Part shown: positions 52,811 to 61,983 of the stretch, piece by piece
How the letters are laid out: each line of letters opens with the position of its first letter
Position numbering within the stretch: the first letter of the stretch is position 1
Source of the DNA: Lichenicola sp050954785
GTDB lineage: Bacteria; Pseudomonadota; Alphaproteobacteria; Acetobacterales; Acetobacteraceae
Direction: 5' to 3'
Assembly: GCA_050954785.1 (NCBI GenBank)
Contig: JBPBQO010000035.1
Coordinates: 1-64,000 of the forward strand
Length of the DNA: 64,000 nucleotides
Program-made: the position numbers and the translations under genes
The notes under the pieces: generated by a model
What the model was told of the DNA's origin: nothing
Seen by the model: the letters and a program-made list of their open reading frames with translations, nothing else
Database searches by the model: none

Positions 52811-54046
52811 ATGCTCAAGCCTCTTATTTTCGCTGCTCTTACGGTATCCTCGATCGCCTGCCATGGATTGATTGGCCAGGCTTCGGCAACCGGCTTGCTG
52901 CAGACGAGCGGTACGACCATCGTCGATGCGGCAGGCAAATCCGTGCATCTGGCCGGTTTTAATCTCGGCGGCTGGTTTGTCATGGAAAGCTTCATGTCGC
53001 CCATGGATAGCGGCCATCAACTCAACGATAGTTGGAGTGTCATGAACACTCTGGCGAGCCGGTTTGGCGAAACGACGGAGCGTCAACTGATCACGACCTA
53101 CCAGACGAGCTGGATCACCGACAACGACATCGCCAACATTGCAGATGCTGGGTTCAATCTCGTACGTATTCCACTCTGGTGGGGCCAGTTCTTTGCTTTG
53201 AACGATCAGACACCGAGCGGGTGGCGTTCCGCCGATGCGTTCACGCAACTGGACGCGATCATCCAGAGCTGCGCCAACCATGGCGTCTACGCCATATTGG
53301 ATATGCACGGCGTAATCGGCGGACAGAGTACCGCGTCCAACACCGGACGCGCGTCCCAGAACACCTACTGGACCGACACCACAGCACAGCAAAATACCGC
53401 ATGGATGTGGCAGCAGATCGCCGCGCATTACAAAGGCAATACAACGATCGCCGGATACGATCTGATCAACGAGCCGGCCCCTCCCTCAAGCATGCCTCTC
53501 AAGGCAACCGTATTGGCCGCCTATGACCAACTCTATAGCGCCGTCCGCGACGTCGACCCGGGTCATATCATATTCGTCGAGGCCACGTTCGGAAGCTGGA
53601 CCCTGAGTATGCTCCCGTCGCCGAAAGATCATGGCTGGAGCAATGTCGCCTATGAGCTGCACGCCTACAACTGGCCGAAGAGCGGCCAGACGTCAGATGA
53701 AATCGCCAGTGCCGTCGAAGCCGGTTCAGACAAGGTGGTAACGGATGTTCAGAACCACGCCTCCTGGAACGTGCCGACCTATGTAGGCGAATTCAACGAT
53801 TTCAGCGCGGACGCGTCCGTATGGAAATACTCGATCTCCGATTACAACGCGGCGGGGTTGAGCTGGAGCGTCTGGAGCTACAAAGCAGTGAATGGTGTCG
53901 CCCCGAACTACTGGGGCTATTACGATCCATGGCATTGGCCGACCCGTCCCAATCCGGCCACCGATACAAAGACCGCCATAGGCCAGTACTGGACGAACTG
54001 GAGCACCATTTCGGCCTTCAGCCTCAACACCGCACTCGGGTTTTAA
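52811..54046 (+). CDS. Secreted glycoside hydrolase family 5 glucanase
   Basis: A 411-residue exported beta-glucanase of the GH5 TIM-barrel family, resembling exo-1,3-glucanase/cellulase members (AGFNLGGWFVMES opening). A Sec signal ends near GQASA. The acid/base Glu221 is in YDLINEPAP and the nucleophile Glu327 in TYVGEFND; HAYNW and the LDMHG strand are also conserved. Start ATG 52811 has AGGAG about 8 bases upstream. No carbohydrate-binding module is present. The gene is somewhat less GC-rich than the flanks and abuts a transposase relic, so it may have been acquired. Confidence 0.9.
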   Translation: MLKPLIFAALTVSSIACHGLIGQASATGLLQTSGTTIVDAAGKSVHLAGFNLGGWFVMESFMSPMDSGHQLNDSWSVMNTLASRFGETTERQLITTYQTSWITDNDIANIADAGFNLVRIPLWWGQFFALNDQTPSGWRSADAFTQLDAIIQSCANHGVYAILDMHGVIGGQSTASNTGRASQNTYWTDTTAQQNTAWMWQQIAAHYKGNTTIAGYDLINEPAPPSSMPLKATVLAAYDQLYSAVRDVDPGHIIFVEATFGSWTLSMLPSPKDHGWSNVAYELHAYNWPKSGQTSDEIASAVEAGSDKVVTDVQNHASWNVPTYVGEFNDFSADASVWKYSISDYNAAGLSWSVWSYKAVNGVAPNYWGYYDPWHWPTRPNPATDTKTAIGQYWTNWSTISAFSLNTALGF

Positions 54047-54148
54047 TAAAACTTTTGTCGCTCGAGAACAGCGCGTGATAAGGCCCATGCAGGTCGAAGC
54101 CGACACCGTCGACTTCGACCGGAGCGAGTTCATCATCGCCCGCCTTAT

Positions 54149-54493
54149 TCAGGTCCTCCACCAGTCGTCCGACGTTCCGGGCGTAAAGCGAACTTCGAGA
54201 TCCGGATCTATGGCGACGATCAGGTAGAGCTTACCTTGCTCGGTGCGGACCTCGGTGGGTTCGATGTGGAAGTAGCCAAGCGGATATTCGTCCTCGAGCA
54301 ACAGCACAATTGATTTCGGGTCTTTTGGACGAGCCGGCTGGTTTGTGACAGAGGTCCGCCGCCTCCACCTGGCAACGGTCTTCTGGTTGATACCGTAGCG
54401 CCTTGCCAGCGCCCTCAGGCTCTCTTGACGATGTTGCATCGCTCGACGCATTGCCGCAGTCGTTTTGGCGCTGCCATGGAGAACCTGGCCCAT
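54149..54493 (-). pseudogene. Decayed IS481-type transposase relic
   Basis: The N-terminal ~50 residues match IS481-family transposases closely (MGQVLHGSAKTTAAMRRAMQ, SLRALARRYGINQKTVARW). After PKDPKSIVLLLEDE the frame jumps directly to the later segment GYFHIEPTEVRTEQGKLYLI, so about 50 residues are deleted. After VAID the expected SKFAL segment is in another frame, which shows a frameshift, and the frame soon stops. The DDE catalytic region is lost, so it is inactive. Similarity runs out within a few tens of bases on the left, next to the GH5 gene. Confidence 0.85.
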
Positions 54494-54625
54494 AATGCAT
54501 CCTTCCATTCACCGGATAAGAATGAACCATCGAAACCTGGGACGAAGCAGTTCAGGGCATGCTCCTGTCAAGGCAGCGAGAATAGTCGATTGATTCAGCA
54601 GGCAACGATGGATCGACCACCCGGA

Positions 54626-56275
54626 TCAGATAATCTTGCCGATCAAGATCGGCTTGGCGCCGAGCCTGGTCCAGAATTCACATTGATGACGGGCGCTGAA
54701 GTCGTTCGACATATGAGAGGCATTCGACAGGGAGATCACCTGATCGCCAGTATCCGGTAATTTGCCGGACCGTTGGGCGAATAGCCCGAGCGCGTCGATT
54801 ATCCCGTCCGAAAGCGTGCGGCTGGCTCCAACCGGCAACGGGTCACCGGCCCCGTCATGGCCGAAGACGTAGGCAAGTTCGGCGGTGTGGGCATCGCCCG
54901 TTACGATACCGGGAGCAGTTGGTATCGGGTAGTCATGCACCGGATCCGGCTGAGCGAATTCGAATTGCAGCGTTGAAACACGAGATTCCAGCGTGCCGCG
55001 CAAACTGGCAGCCGGGCAGCTGAAGAACTCGTCCGTTAGTATGGCGGCAAGAGTCTGCCCCGGCCTGCCGTAGCGGCTGGTCGGGTAGGCGGCGGCGATC
55101 GATGCGGCGTCGGCGCTGCCGAAATTCGCCGCAAGCGTCAGCCCAAGCTCGTCGGACGTTACCGCATAACTCTTTTTGGTCGTGGCTTCGGCGATGAAAT
55201 AGGTTCCCTCGTCGGCATCAGTCATCAGCGCGACAGGGACCTGGGAGAAGGCGCCCTGGCTCAGTGCATTCGCTGGTGCGGCGGGAATAACGATGCCGTC
55301 GATGGCAGGGCCCACGGTCACGTCACTTTTCAACAGGGTCGCGACCGACACAGTCCGCAGGCAGGCTGCAGCATCGGCGGCCGTGCTGCAACCGGTCGTG
55401 CCGAGGATCGCGGCATCACTGATCTCGGCGCGAGCCAAAGTCTCCGCCGGCAGTGCCCCGACACTCTCCAGCCATACGGACGAGAACAATCCCTTGGCAG
55501 CCGGCGATGCCATCTGCTCCACAATCGACAAGGCACCCGCGGACTGGCCGAACACGGTGACGCGCGACGGATCGACCCCAAGCGACGTGGCATTGTCGTG
55601 CACCCACCGAAGCGCCGCCTGCTGGTCGAGCAGACCGTAGTTGCCCGAAACGTGGCGCGGATCGTCGGCATCCAGTGCCGGCAAGGCCAGAAAGCCAAGT
55701 ACGCCGAGCCGGTAGTTCACCGTGACGACGACAGCACCGGTCCGTTCGGCGATCTGACTTCCGTCATAGTTCGGTCCGAGGGCCGCGACGCCGAGTCCAG
55801 CACCGCCGTAGCGGAAACTGCCGCCATAGAAGAACACCAGCACCGGGCGGTTCGAGCCACCGCGATCCGGCCGGAAGACGTTCAAGGTCAGGCAGTCCTC
55901 ATCAACGCCTGGGGTACCAAGTGCGGCGGTCTGCGGGCAGACAGGGCCGTATGTCGTCGTCTGTAGCGGGATCGACCAAGATGCGTGCGGACCGGGTGGA
56001 CGGAAACGCAAGGCGTCTACCGGCGCAGCGGCATAGGGAAGGCCGAGGAAGTCCGAAATATCGCCATTATGTGTGCCGATCACGCGGCCGTTTTGCGTGT
56101 CCATCATGATATCGGACGCGTGAGCCGTCGCAAAAACTGATCCGATGGCAACGGCTGCGAGCAGCGTGGCCAGAACCGAAGCTCGTGCAGGTGATAGCGT
56201 CGACGTTCCCGGATATCGTTCGCCGTCAGGCCGCATACGATATGAAGAGATACGTTTCGGGTTCAATATATCCAT
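54626..56275 (-). CDS. Secreted type-B carboxylesterase
   Basis: A 549-residue alpha/beta-hydrolase of the carboxylesterase/lipase type-B family. A signal-type hydrophobic stretch lies at residues 33-54 (SVLATLLAAVAIG to AHASD), so an internal ATG at residue 14 may be the true start. Family motifs are LGLPYAAAP, EDCLTLNVFRP, VFFYGGSF, the nucleophile elbow GQSAGA (Ser245), an acid in DADEGTYF and the His of GDAHTAELAYVFGH. It hydrolyses carboxylic esters outside the cytoplasm. It is the downstream neighbour of the alpha/beta hydrolase on the same strand. Confidence 0.9.
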   Translation of the reverse strand: MDILNPKRISSYRMRPDGERYPGTSTLSPARASVLATLLAAVAIGSVFATAHASDIMMDTQNGRVIGTHNGDISDFLGLPYAAAPVDALRFRPPGPHASWSIPLQTTTYGPVCPQTAALGTPGVDEDCLTLNVFRPDRGGSNRPVLVFFYGGSFRYGGAGLGVAALGPNYDGSQIAERTGAVVVTVNYRLGVLGFLALPALDADDPRHVSGNYGLLDQQAALRWVHDNATSLGVDPSRVTVFGQSAGALSIVEQMASPAAKGLFSSVWLESVGALPAETLARAEISDAAILGTTGCSTAADAAACLRTVSVATLLKSDVTVGPAIDGIVIPAAPANALSQGAFSQVPVALMTDADEGTYFIAEATTKKSYAVTSDELGLTLAANFGSADAASIAAAYPTSRYGRPGQTLAAILTDEFFSCPAASLRGTLESRVSTLQFEFAQPDPVHDYPIPTAPGIVTGDAHTAELAYVFGHDGAGDPLPVGASRTLSDGIIDALGLFAQRSGKLPDTGDQVISLSNASHMSNDFSARHQCEFWTRLGAKPILIGKII

Positions 56276-56411
56276 GACGGTGACGATAACATCGTCGAAC
56301 TTGATTTCGACTGGCGCTGACGTATGGAATTGTTACTTGATGGGGCCGGAACCAGCGCACACGCGCCATGTGCCGACGACAGCAATATTCAGTTATGCCA
56401 TTGGCGGATGC

Positions 56412-57179
56412 TCATACCTGCCGGGCTGCCTTCAGAATAAGTCCTGCAACGATATCTGGATGAGAGATCATCGACAGGTGGCTTGACGGTATCTCTATGG
56501 TCGCGGCACCCATCCGCTTCGCCATGAACCGTTCGAGATTCGGATCGATGGTCCGATCTTCCGTCGATACCGCATACCAGCTCGGCTTCGTTCGCCAAGC
56601 CGCATGCGTTGTCCTGGCTGCGAGAAGCTCCCGATTGAACGGTTCCTGGACGGCATGGAGTACTCGCGCCTTTGCCGGCGGTATGTCTCCGGCAAAATCA
56701 CGCAAAAACGCCTCTTCGCTCAATTGCCCCCACTCGCCGGACCAGACGATGCCTGCGGAGGCCGGAGGCTTCGGATAGTGCGCTGCGAGCCCGGCATAAT
56801 CCTCGCCTGCATCGGGCGCCCGTGCCGCGACATAGACAAGCGAGCTGACCTTCGGATCGATCCCGACCTCGGTTATGATCATACCCGAGAAGGAATGCCC
56901 TACGAGCACGATCGGACCATCCTGCATTGCCAGGACACGTCGAGTCGCAGCCACACTTTGCTCGAATGTAGCCAACGGATTCTGCACGGCCGTCGCATTC
57001 AGTCCGGCCGACTGAAGCCGTGCGATGACTTCGGACCAGCACGATCCGTCCGCAAACAAGCCATGGACCAGGACGACATTCCGCGCCTTGACCGGTACAT
57101 CGGCACAAGCGCTACGAACGGAGGCCGAACTTGCAATTCCAGCGGCTGCCAGCATTCCAACGAAGTTTCGACGATTCAC
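56412..57179 (-). CDS. Exported alpha/beta hydrolase (esterase/hydroxynitrile lyase-like)
   Basis: A 255-residue hydrolase with a twin-arginine-like signal (VNRRNFVGMLAAAGIASSAS). Fold motifs are VVLVHGLFADGSCW (oxyanion), the nucleophile elbow VGHSFSG (Ser96) and a catalytic His in SSHLSMISHP, the pattern of the salicylate esterase/hydroxynitrile lyase-like branch. The GTG at 57179 has GGAAGAG about 5 bases upstream and begins the Tat signal; the longer frame has no signal. The substrate is unknown. Confidence 0.85.
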   Translation of the reverse strand: MNRRNFVGMLAAAGIASSASVRSACADVPVKARNVVLVHGLFADGSCWSEVIARLQSAGLNATAVQNPLATFEQSVAATRRVLAMQDGPIVLVGHSFSGMIITEVGIDPKVSSLVYVAARAPDAGEDYAGLAAHYPKPPASAGIVWSGEWGQLSEEAFLRDFAGDIPPAKARVLHAVQEPFNRELLAARTTHAAWRTKPSWYAVSTEDRTIDPNLERFMAKRMGAATIEIPSSHLSMISHPDIVAGLILKAARQV

Positions 57180-57360
57180 GATTACTCTTCCATATCTGAA
57201 AGGGGGAAATTGGCAGAGGCAGAATGGTTTAGGCGAAACGTGCTGAGAGCGCGAACATAAGATGTCGCCGGGAACGCTCCAGTTCATTCAATGCCATGTA
57301 TTACGTGCACGCGCGCCGGTCGGACCGGGTGGTCGTGAGGCAGCAGTCAGTGTGGCTCTC

Positions 57361-57705
57361 TCAACGAGGATAGTAGTACGCGCCAGGCGCATAGACGACA
57401 GGTGGGGCCGCGTAGACTACGGGCGGTGCCACGTAGGCCACAACCGGCGGAGCGCTATAGGCAGGACGGGATGCGATACCGACGGCTGCACCGACCGCAA
57501 GACCGGCAACGGCGGCTGCAGCGGTGCTATGATGACGATAACAACATGAGCCGCCGCCGTAGTAATGACCGCCCGGTGGACCCGAATGTATGATAGCTGC
57601 GCCATGCGGGCCCCAGTAGGCGGCGCCTTGCGCACGCGCGGGAAACACATACGTCGTTGCGGTTCCTGCAGTCAGCAATATGGTCAGTACAAGTTTTCGG
57701 ATCAT
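57361..57705 (-). CDS. Small secreted Gly/Ala/Pro-rich protein
   Basis: A 114-residue exported protein with a clear signal peptide (MIRKLVLTILLTAG to FPARAQ). The mature part holds a Gly/His/Tyr stretch (GGHYYGGGSCCYRHH), a hydrophobic Ala/Gly segment (AAAAVAGLAVGAAVG) that resembles glycine-zipper membrane segments, and a C-terminal tandem of APPVVY units ending in YYYPR. No enzymatic domain. Such proteins are common but uncharacterised in proteobacteria. It precedes no obvious partner; the DUF4410 lipoprotein gene lies 21 bases upstream on the same strand. Confidence 0.7.
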   Translation of the reverse strand: MIRKLVLTILLTAGTATTYVFPARAQGAAYWGPHGAAIIHSGPPGGHYYGGGSCCYRHHSTAAAAVAGLAVGAAVGIASRPAYSAPPVVAYVAPPVVYAAPPVVYAPGAYYYPR

Positions 57706-57726
57706 GACGATTTACCTATCGATTTG

Positions 57727-58467
57727 TCAGGAATGGACAGGCGGCGGCGGCACTGCGTTCGATCCAAGTGCCGAGCGCACCGGAGCGTTGAAGGCTACCC
57801 ACCCCTGATCCTGGAAATAATTCTTCAGGTTCGAGGCAATCTTCGTGCTGGATTGATCTATCTCTCGATTGAGGGTTTCGCGCATTCCCAAGAGCAAACC
57901 AGCCGATCCTCCGGCCAGACCTAAGAGCTGACCGGACGCTGCCCCGGAGGCCAGTCCCAATCCAGGACCCGGCATGGCACCTGTCGTACTGCGGGTATTG
58001 AATGTCGCCAGCTCGACAGCGGATTTGCCGCGGAGCTCCAGCAGGTCCGTGGTAAGCTGCAATGTCGCACGGCCGGCTCCGAATCCTACGATCAGGCGAA
58101 GCGCCTGGTTTCCGTCGCTTACCTTTGCAAGACGGCAACGAAGCAGGAGAGTCCTGCCGGAATAGGCCGGACCTGCGGCGGCAGCGGAGGCCGACATGAC
58201 CGTCCCGCGGCCACCACCGAACTTTTGCACCAACTGTTCCTGCAGGAGTGCTGCGATGCGACCTCTTTGCATAGCGTCGGACGAACGCTCGTTGCCATTG
58301 GCCGAATGTGCCGTAGCGTCCACCACCATAATGACGAGCCTGTCCGGCGGCACGGCGCCGTTAAATCCGGCGACACTGACGAGCGCAGTATTGCGAGTTG
58401 AAGCGCAGCCGGAAAGAAGCAGTATTGCAAAAATGAGCGCTCGCGTCGCACCGGAAACGTTCGTCAC
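57727..58467 (-). CDS. DUF4410-type lipoprotein
   Basis: A 246-residue lipoprotein precursor; the lipobox LLSGC gives lipidated Cys21. The DUF4410 pattern is visible: a middle RLIVGFGAGRATLQLTTDL strand and then ELATFNTRSTTGAMPG, followed by a Gly-rich segment (LGLASGAASGQLLGLAGGSAG) and a C-terminal helix. DUF4410 proteins are of unknown function. GTG 58467 is the only start that includes the full signal. It is likely co-transcribed with the small Gly/Pro-rich protein downstream. Confidence 0.75.
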   Translation of the reverse strand: MTNVSGATRALIFAILLLSGCASTRNTALVSVAGFNGAVPPDRLVIMVVDATAHSANGNERSSDAMQRGRIAALLQEQLVQKFGGGRGTVMSASAAAAGPAYSGRTLLLRCRLAKVSDGNQALRLIVGFGAGRATLQLTTDLLELRGKSAVELATFNTRSTTGAMPGPGLGLASGAASGQLLGLAGGSAGLLLGMRETLNREIDQSSTKIASNLKNYFQDQGWVAFNAPVRSALGSNAVPPPPVHS

Positions 58468-58584
58468 GGTTTTGGACTTGCTGGAAATCCGGTCGTGGCT
58501 CTGCTCTGCATCATTTCGGTGACTCCTGTACCGGCCAACAGATTTGTAGATGCCCGGACATAACTCCGACCATGAATATAGTTA

Positions 58585-59358
58585 TTATTTGTTCGGCGAT
58601 CGCCGACGCGACTTGGACTTGTCTTTCGCCGCAGCATCCAGGATGGCGTAAACGTTGCGGTGGAACAGCTCCGTCAGCCTTTGATGGCGGTCAGTGGTGA
58701 TCTCGTCCCATCCGATAGCAGCCACATGTCCATTACGCTGCGGCCGGAAATGTGACACCTGCCCCAGTATCGACATCGTAAGGAGGACACAGTCCTCATC
58801 CGCCGGGTCCTTGCCGAGCAGTCGTCCGATCAAGTCATTACATGGTTTTAAAATAAGCTTCGTTGTCGTTTGATACAGCCCCGCCCCATCGACCGGCGGA
58901 TCGATTTCCGCCCGTTTCATTAGCTTGGTCCAGTTCTTGTCCCAAGGCCTTCCGGTCCGGCCAAGGTGGAGATCGGTCCATTGATCGAGGACGACATAAA
59001 GCAACTGATAGAGCGCATCTTTGTTCAGCGTTACCGAAGACTCCGTTGCCAGGAGTGACTCTACGCGCTCGGCATTAGGTCGAAGAACCTGGTTTATCTT
59101 CTCGACGACATGCTCCAGCGCAGCTTTATACAAGCTCGGCTTGCCATCGAAATAATATGTCAAGGAGGCCAGATTGACTGCTGCATGCGCCGCAAGCTGC
59201 CGGGTACTTGCCCCCTCGTACCCCTGATCCGCGAATATCTCGATAGCAGCGAGGACAATTCGAAGTTTGGCTTCCTCGCCACGAGACTGATTTCCGTCCC
59301 CACGCCTTGAAGCGGAGACAGACCTGCCGAGAGATTGAGGTGATGCGTCCGCGTTCAT
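58585..59358 (-). CDS. TetR-family regulator, CerR/YbiH-like
   Basis: A 257-residue regulator. The TetR DNA-binding domain is at residues 30-80 (RIVLAAIEIFADQGYEGAST, LAAHAAVNLASLTYYFDGKPSLY). The C-terminal ligand domain resembles DUF1956/CerR regulators (LYQTTTKLILKPCNDLIGRLLG, LTMSILGQVSHF). The N-terminal 25 residues are an extra polar tail. A near-perfect palindrome 28 bases upstream is the probable self-operator. Direction suggests possible control of the envelope genes to the left or of itself only. Confidence 0.88.
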   Translation of the reverse strand: MNADASPQSLGRSVSASRRGDGNQSRGEEAKLRIVLAAIEIFADQGYEGASTRQLAAHAAVNLASLTYYFDGKPSLYKAALEHVVEKINQVLRPNAERVESLLATESSVTLNKDALYQLLYVVLDQWTDLHLGRTGRPWDKNWTKLMKRAEIDPPVDGAGLYQTTTKLILKPCNDLIGRLLGKDPADEDCVLLTMSILGQVSHFRPQRNGHVAAIGWDEITTDRHQRLTELFHRNVYAILDAAAKDKSKSRRRSPNK

Positions 59359-59385
59359 GAAGCCTTCTAAGGCCGCTCGATAAAA

Positions 59386-59403
59386 TAGTCAATCGAATGA
59401 CTA
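59386..59403. promoter_or_regulatory. Probable TetR operator TAGTCA-N6-TGACTA
   Basis: An 18-base near-palindrome (16 of 18 positions symmetric) that starts 28 bases upstream of the TetR ATG, in the place expected for autorepression. Size and symmetry fit TetR-family operators. Confidence 0.6.
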
Positions 59404-59534
59404 CTTTTATGGTTGTCGCGGAGACGACCACACGACCGGTTAGCCGATCATAGCTCACCGCAGATGCGCGCATGGCAGAGTTCAACACCTTGGTTGCTTT
59501 TCGCTCGACCTGCGCCGGTGACATGAACATGCGC

Positions 59535-59567
59535 CGGTTCGTGATCGAAGGTGTAGATCACGAACCG
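59535..59567 (-). terminator. Strong 12-bp hairpin downstream of the debranching enzyme gene
   Basis: Perfect inverted repeat CGGTTCGTGATC / GATCACGAACCG with a 9-base loop, about 73 bases beyond the stop of the leftward glycosidase gene. No T-run follows. Terminator is the simplest reading; an operator or mobile-element end are alternatives. Confidence 0.45.
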
Positions 59568-59639
59568 AAAGCCAGACGCACGATGAACCACGACCATCGC
59601 CGGCCATAACTCATCGGTTGGGTTACCGGAGTGTCTCCC

Positions 59640-61853
59640 TCAGCTCGTGAGTTGCACCTTGATTGGGCCGTGCCGCTCGATGACGTTCAGCGCGACTTCG
59701 GTGCCGAGGCGTTGCAGATGGACGGTGGCGCGGCCGCCGCCGACTTCCAGGTTGAACAGGGTCAGTTCATCGAGGAAGGCAGGCAGTTGCGGTCGTTCGA
59801 AATGAACCGTGGCGGTCGCCGGATCGAAGCGCAGACCCAGTGTCGACTGGATCAGCGACGGGATGGTCGCCGCCGCCCAGGCCTGCGGACTGCAGGCGAC
59901 CGGATACCGGACCGGACCTTCGCCGCGCTGGCGGGCGAACCCGCAGAACAGCTCGGGCAGCCTTCGCAGGTCGGCATAGAGCGAGGCGTCGAACAGGCCG
60001 GTGAACACGCGCGCGGCCTCGTCCTTGAAGCCGTACTTGGCCATGCCGATGGCGATCAGGGCGTTGTCGTGCGGCCAGACCGACCCGTTATGATAGGCCA
60101 TCGGGTTGTAGCGGGCCTCGCCGGCCGGGATGGTTCGTATGCCCCAGCCGGTGAAGAAGGTCCGGCTCATCAGCCCGGCGACGATCCGGGCCGCCCGGTC
60201 CTGCGGCACGATGCCCGACATGAGCAGCTGACCGGCATTGGAGGAACGCACCTTGCAGGGGCGCTTCTTGCCGTCCAGCGCGATCGCGTAGGTGCCGAGT
60301 TCCTCGACCCAGAACGCGGTGTTGAACGCGGTGCGCAGCGCCTCGGCTTCACTGTCCATGCGATCGGCGAACACGGCATGACCGAGCCGGCGGCCGATCG
60401 TCGCGGCGGCACGCTTGGCGGCATAGACGTAGCCCTGCACTTCACAGAGCGCGATCGGCCCTTCCGCCAGGGTGCCGTCGGCGTGGAAGATCGAGTCGAA
60501 GCTGTCCTTCCAGCCCTGGTTGACCAGCCCGTTCTCGTTGCGCCGGCCATACTCGACGAAGCCGTCGGCATCGCGGTCACCGTACTTGTCGATCCACTCG
60601 ATCGCCCGCTCGATGTTCGGCCATACGCGGGCAATCATCGAGACGTCGCCGGTGCGGTCGAGATAGTCGCCGGCCAGCATGACGAACAGCGGCGTGGAAT
60701 CCACGCTGCCGTAATAGTGGCGGAACGGCACCTCGCCGAGTTCGGCCATCTCGCCGTGACGCACCTCGTGCAGGATCTTGCCCGGCTCGGCGTCGGCGAC
60801 CGGATCCTCGGTCTCGGCCTGGTGGCGGGCCAAATAGCCCAGTACGCCCCGCGCGATCGCCGGATCGAGCCAGAGCGTCTGCATCGCGGTGATCAGCGCG
60901 TCGCGGCCGAACGCGGTGCTGTACCAGGGCACGCCGGCATAGGGGTATGGCCCGTCCGGCTTGTCGGTCAGCAGCATGTAGATGTCGCAGATGCAGCGAC
61001 GGATGGCCTCGTTGAAAATCTCGTTCGACGAGGCGATGCCGGCCGCCCGCGAGGAGGAATGCCGCAGGCTGCGCCGGGCTTCCACCATCGCGACCAGGAA
61101 CGCCTCGGACACCGCGCGTTCCGGCGTGTCGGTCGGGTCGCAGGCGGTTTCGATATGGATGAGCTGGCGCTGGCCGGGCTGCAGCGTGAGGGTGAAGCGG
61201 GCGCTGGTCGCGGTAAGGCGTTCCGGCACCGGGCCGAAGCGCAGCCGGGTGGTGCGCAGCCGGTTGTCGAGCCCGTCATAGGCAAGCAGCACGGTATCGT
61301 CGCTGACGATCGGCGCACGCAGGGTGCCGTGACGCAGGCGCTTGGTGCCGCGTGCCTCGAACAGGTCGGCGAAATCGGCCCGGAACGACAGCTCGATGAC
61401 CACGGTTCGTGCGACGACGTCGTAGTTGCGCACCTGCAGCCGCTCGTAGGACGTCTGCTCGCGCAGGAACACCGTGCGGCGCAGATGCAGCAGGTCGTGA
61501 TCCAACGTCTTGCCGTCGATCTCGATGTCGGAATTGGTGAGGTCGCAGGAGAGCGTCGCGTTGTTCTCGCGCAAGGTGGCGCTTAGCAGGATCGGCTGGG
61601 TGCCGTTGATCGATAGCGACAGCGACGAGAGATGACGCGTGTCGAGATAGTACAGCCCGTCGGCGATACCAGGTCCGGACAGGATGTTGCCGTTCTGATC
61701 GAACACCCCGAACAGGTCGCCGTATTTCAGGGTATGCAGCCGTCGCACCGCCATGACCGAGCTGGCGGAGACCTGAAAGCCATCGTGCGGGGCGGCCGGG
61801 TCGGATACGTCGGGTGCAAGCTGTATGGTCGGGAGGTCCGGCTGGTTATCCAA
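59640..61853 (-). CDS. Glycogen-debranching-type amylo-alpha-1,6-glucosidase
   Basis: A 737-residue cytoplasmic enzyme with an N-terminal debranching beta domain (about residues 40-240: LKYGDLFGVFDQNGNI, YLDTRHLSSLSLSING) and a six-hairpin (alpha/alpha)6 catalytic domain (about 275-700). Conserved segments are YPYAGVPWYSTAFGRDAL, YYGSVDSTPLFVMLAGDY, LVNQGWKDSFDSI, VQGYVYAAKRAA and YHNGSVWPHDN. Start is TTG 61853 with AAAGGA 7 bases upstream; ATG at residue 34 is an alternative. It probably acts on glycogen- or trehalose/sucrose-type storage sugars. A tandem direct repeat sits just upstream of the ribosome binding site. Confidence 0.88.
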   Translation of the reverse strand: MDNQPDLPTIQLAPDVSDPAAPHDGFQVSASSVMAVRRLHTLKYGDLFGVFDQNGNILSGPGIADGLYYLDTRHLSSLSLSINGTQPILLSATLRENNATLSCDLTNSDIEIDGKTLDHDLLHLRRTVFLREQTSYERLQVRNYDVVARTVVIELSFRADFADLFEARGTKRLRHGTLRAPIVSDDTVLLAYDGLDNRLRTTRLRFGPVPERLTATSARFTLTLQPGQRQLIHIETACDPTDTPERAVSEAFLVAMVEARRSLRHSSSRAAGIASSNEIFNEAIRRCICDIYMLLTDKPDGPYPYAGVPWYSTAFGRDALITAMQTLWLDPAIARGVLGYLARHQAETEDPVADAEPGKILHEVRHGEMAELGEVPFRHYYGSVDSTPLFVMLAGDYLDRTGDVSMIARVWPNIERAIEWIDKYGDRDADGFVEYGRRNENGLVNQGWKDSFDSIFHADGTLAEGPIALCEVQGYVYAAKRAAATIGRRLGHAVFADRMDSEAEALRTAFNTAFWVEELGTYAIALDGKKRPCKVRSSNAGQLLMSGIVPQDRAARIVAGLMSRTFFTGWGIRTIPAGEARYNPMAYHNGSVWPHDNALIAIGMAKYGFKDEAARVFTGLFDASLYADLRRLPELFCGFARQRGEGPVRYPVACSPQAWAAATIPSLIQSTLGLRFDPATATVHFERPQLPAFLDELTLFNLEVGGGRATVHLQRLGTEVALNVIERHGPIKVQLTS

Positions 61854-61864
61854 AAATTTATCCT

Positions 61865-61908
61865 TTGCGAGCGATCATGCTCCGGCCTTGCGAGCGGTCA
61901 TGCTCAGG
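61865..61908. repeat. Tandem 21-base direct repeat between the debranching enzyme and ligD genes
   Basis: Two copies of TTGCGAGCGATCATGCTCCGG-type sequence at 61865-61885 and 61888-61908, differing at 2 of 21 positions, with a period of 23. They lie directly upstream of the Shine-Dalgarno site of the leftward gene, so they may be operator repeats or a leader element. Confidence 0.6.
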
Positions 61909-61983
61909 TGGCTGCACCCCGGAGAGAACTCCACCCTCCGCAACTCCGCAACCGGCCGGTGGGCGAACACGTTGCCTCGGGTG

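Noticed and set aside
54047..54148. Continuation of a second transposase or gene between the GH5 gene and the IS481 relic
   Set aside because: A short open minus-strand frame is present (for example VEVDGVGFDLHGPYHALF), but it has no start, no recognised family and ends within the GH5 gene.
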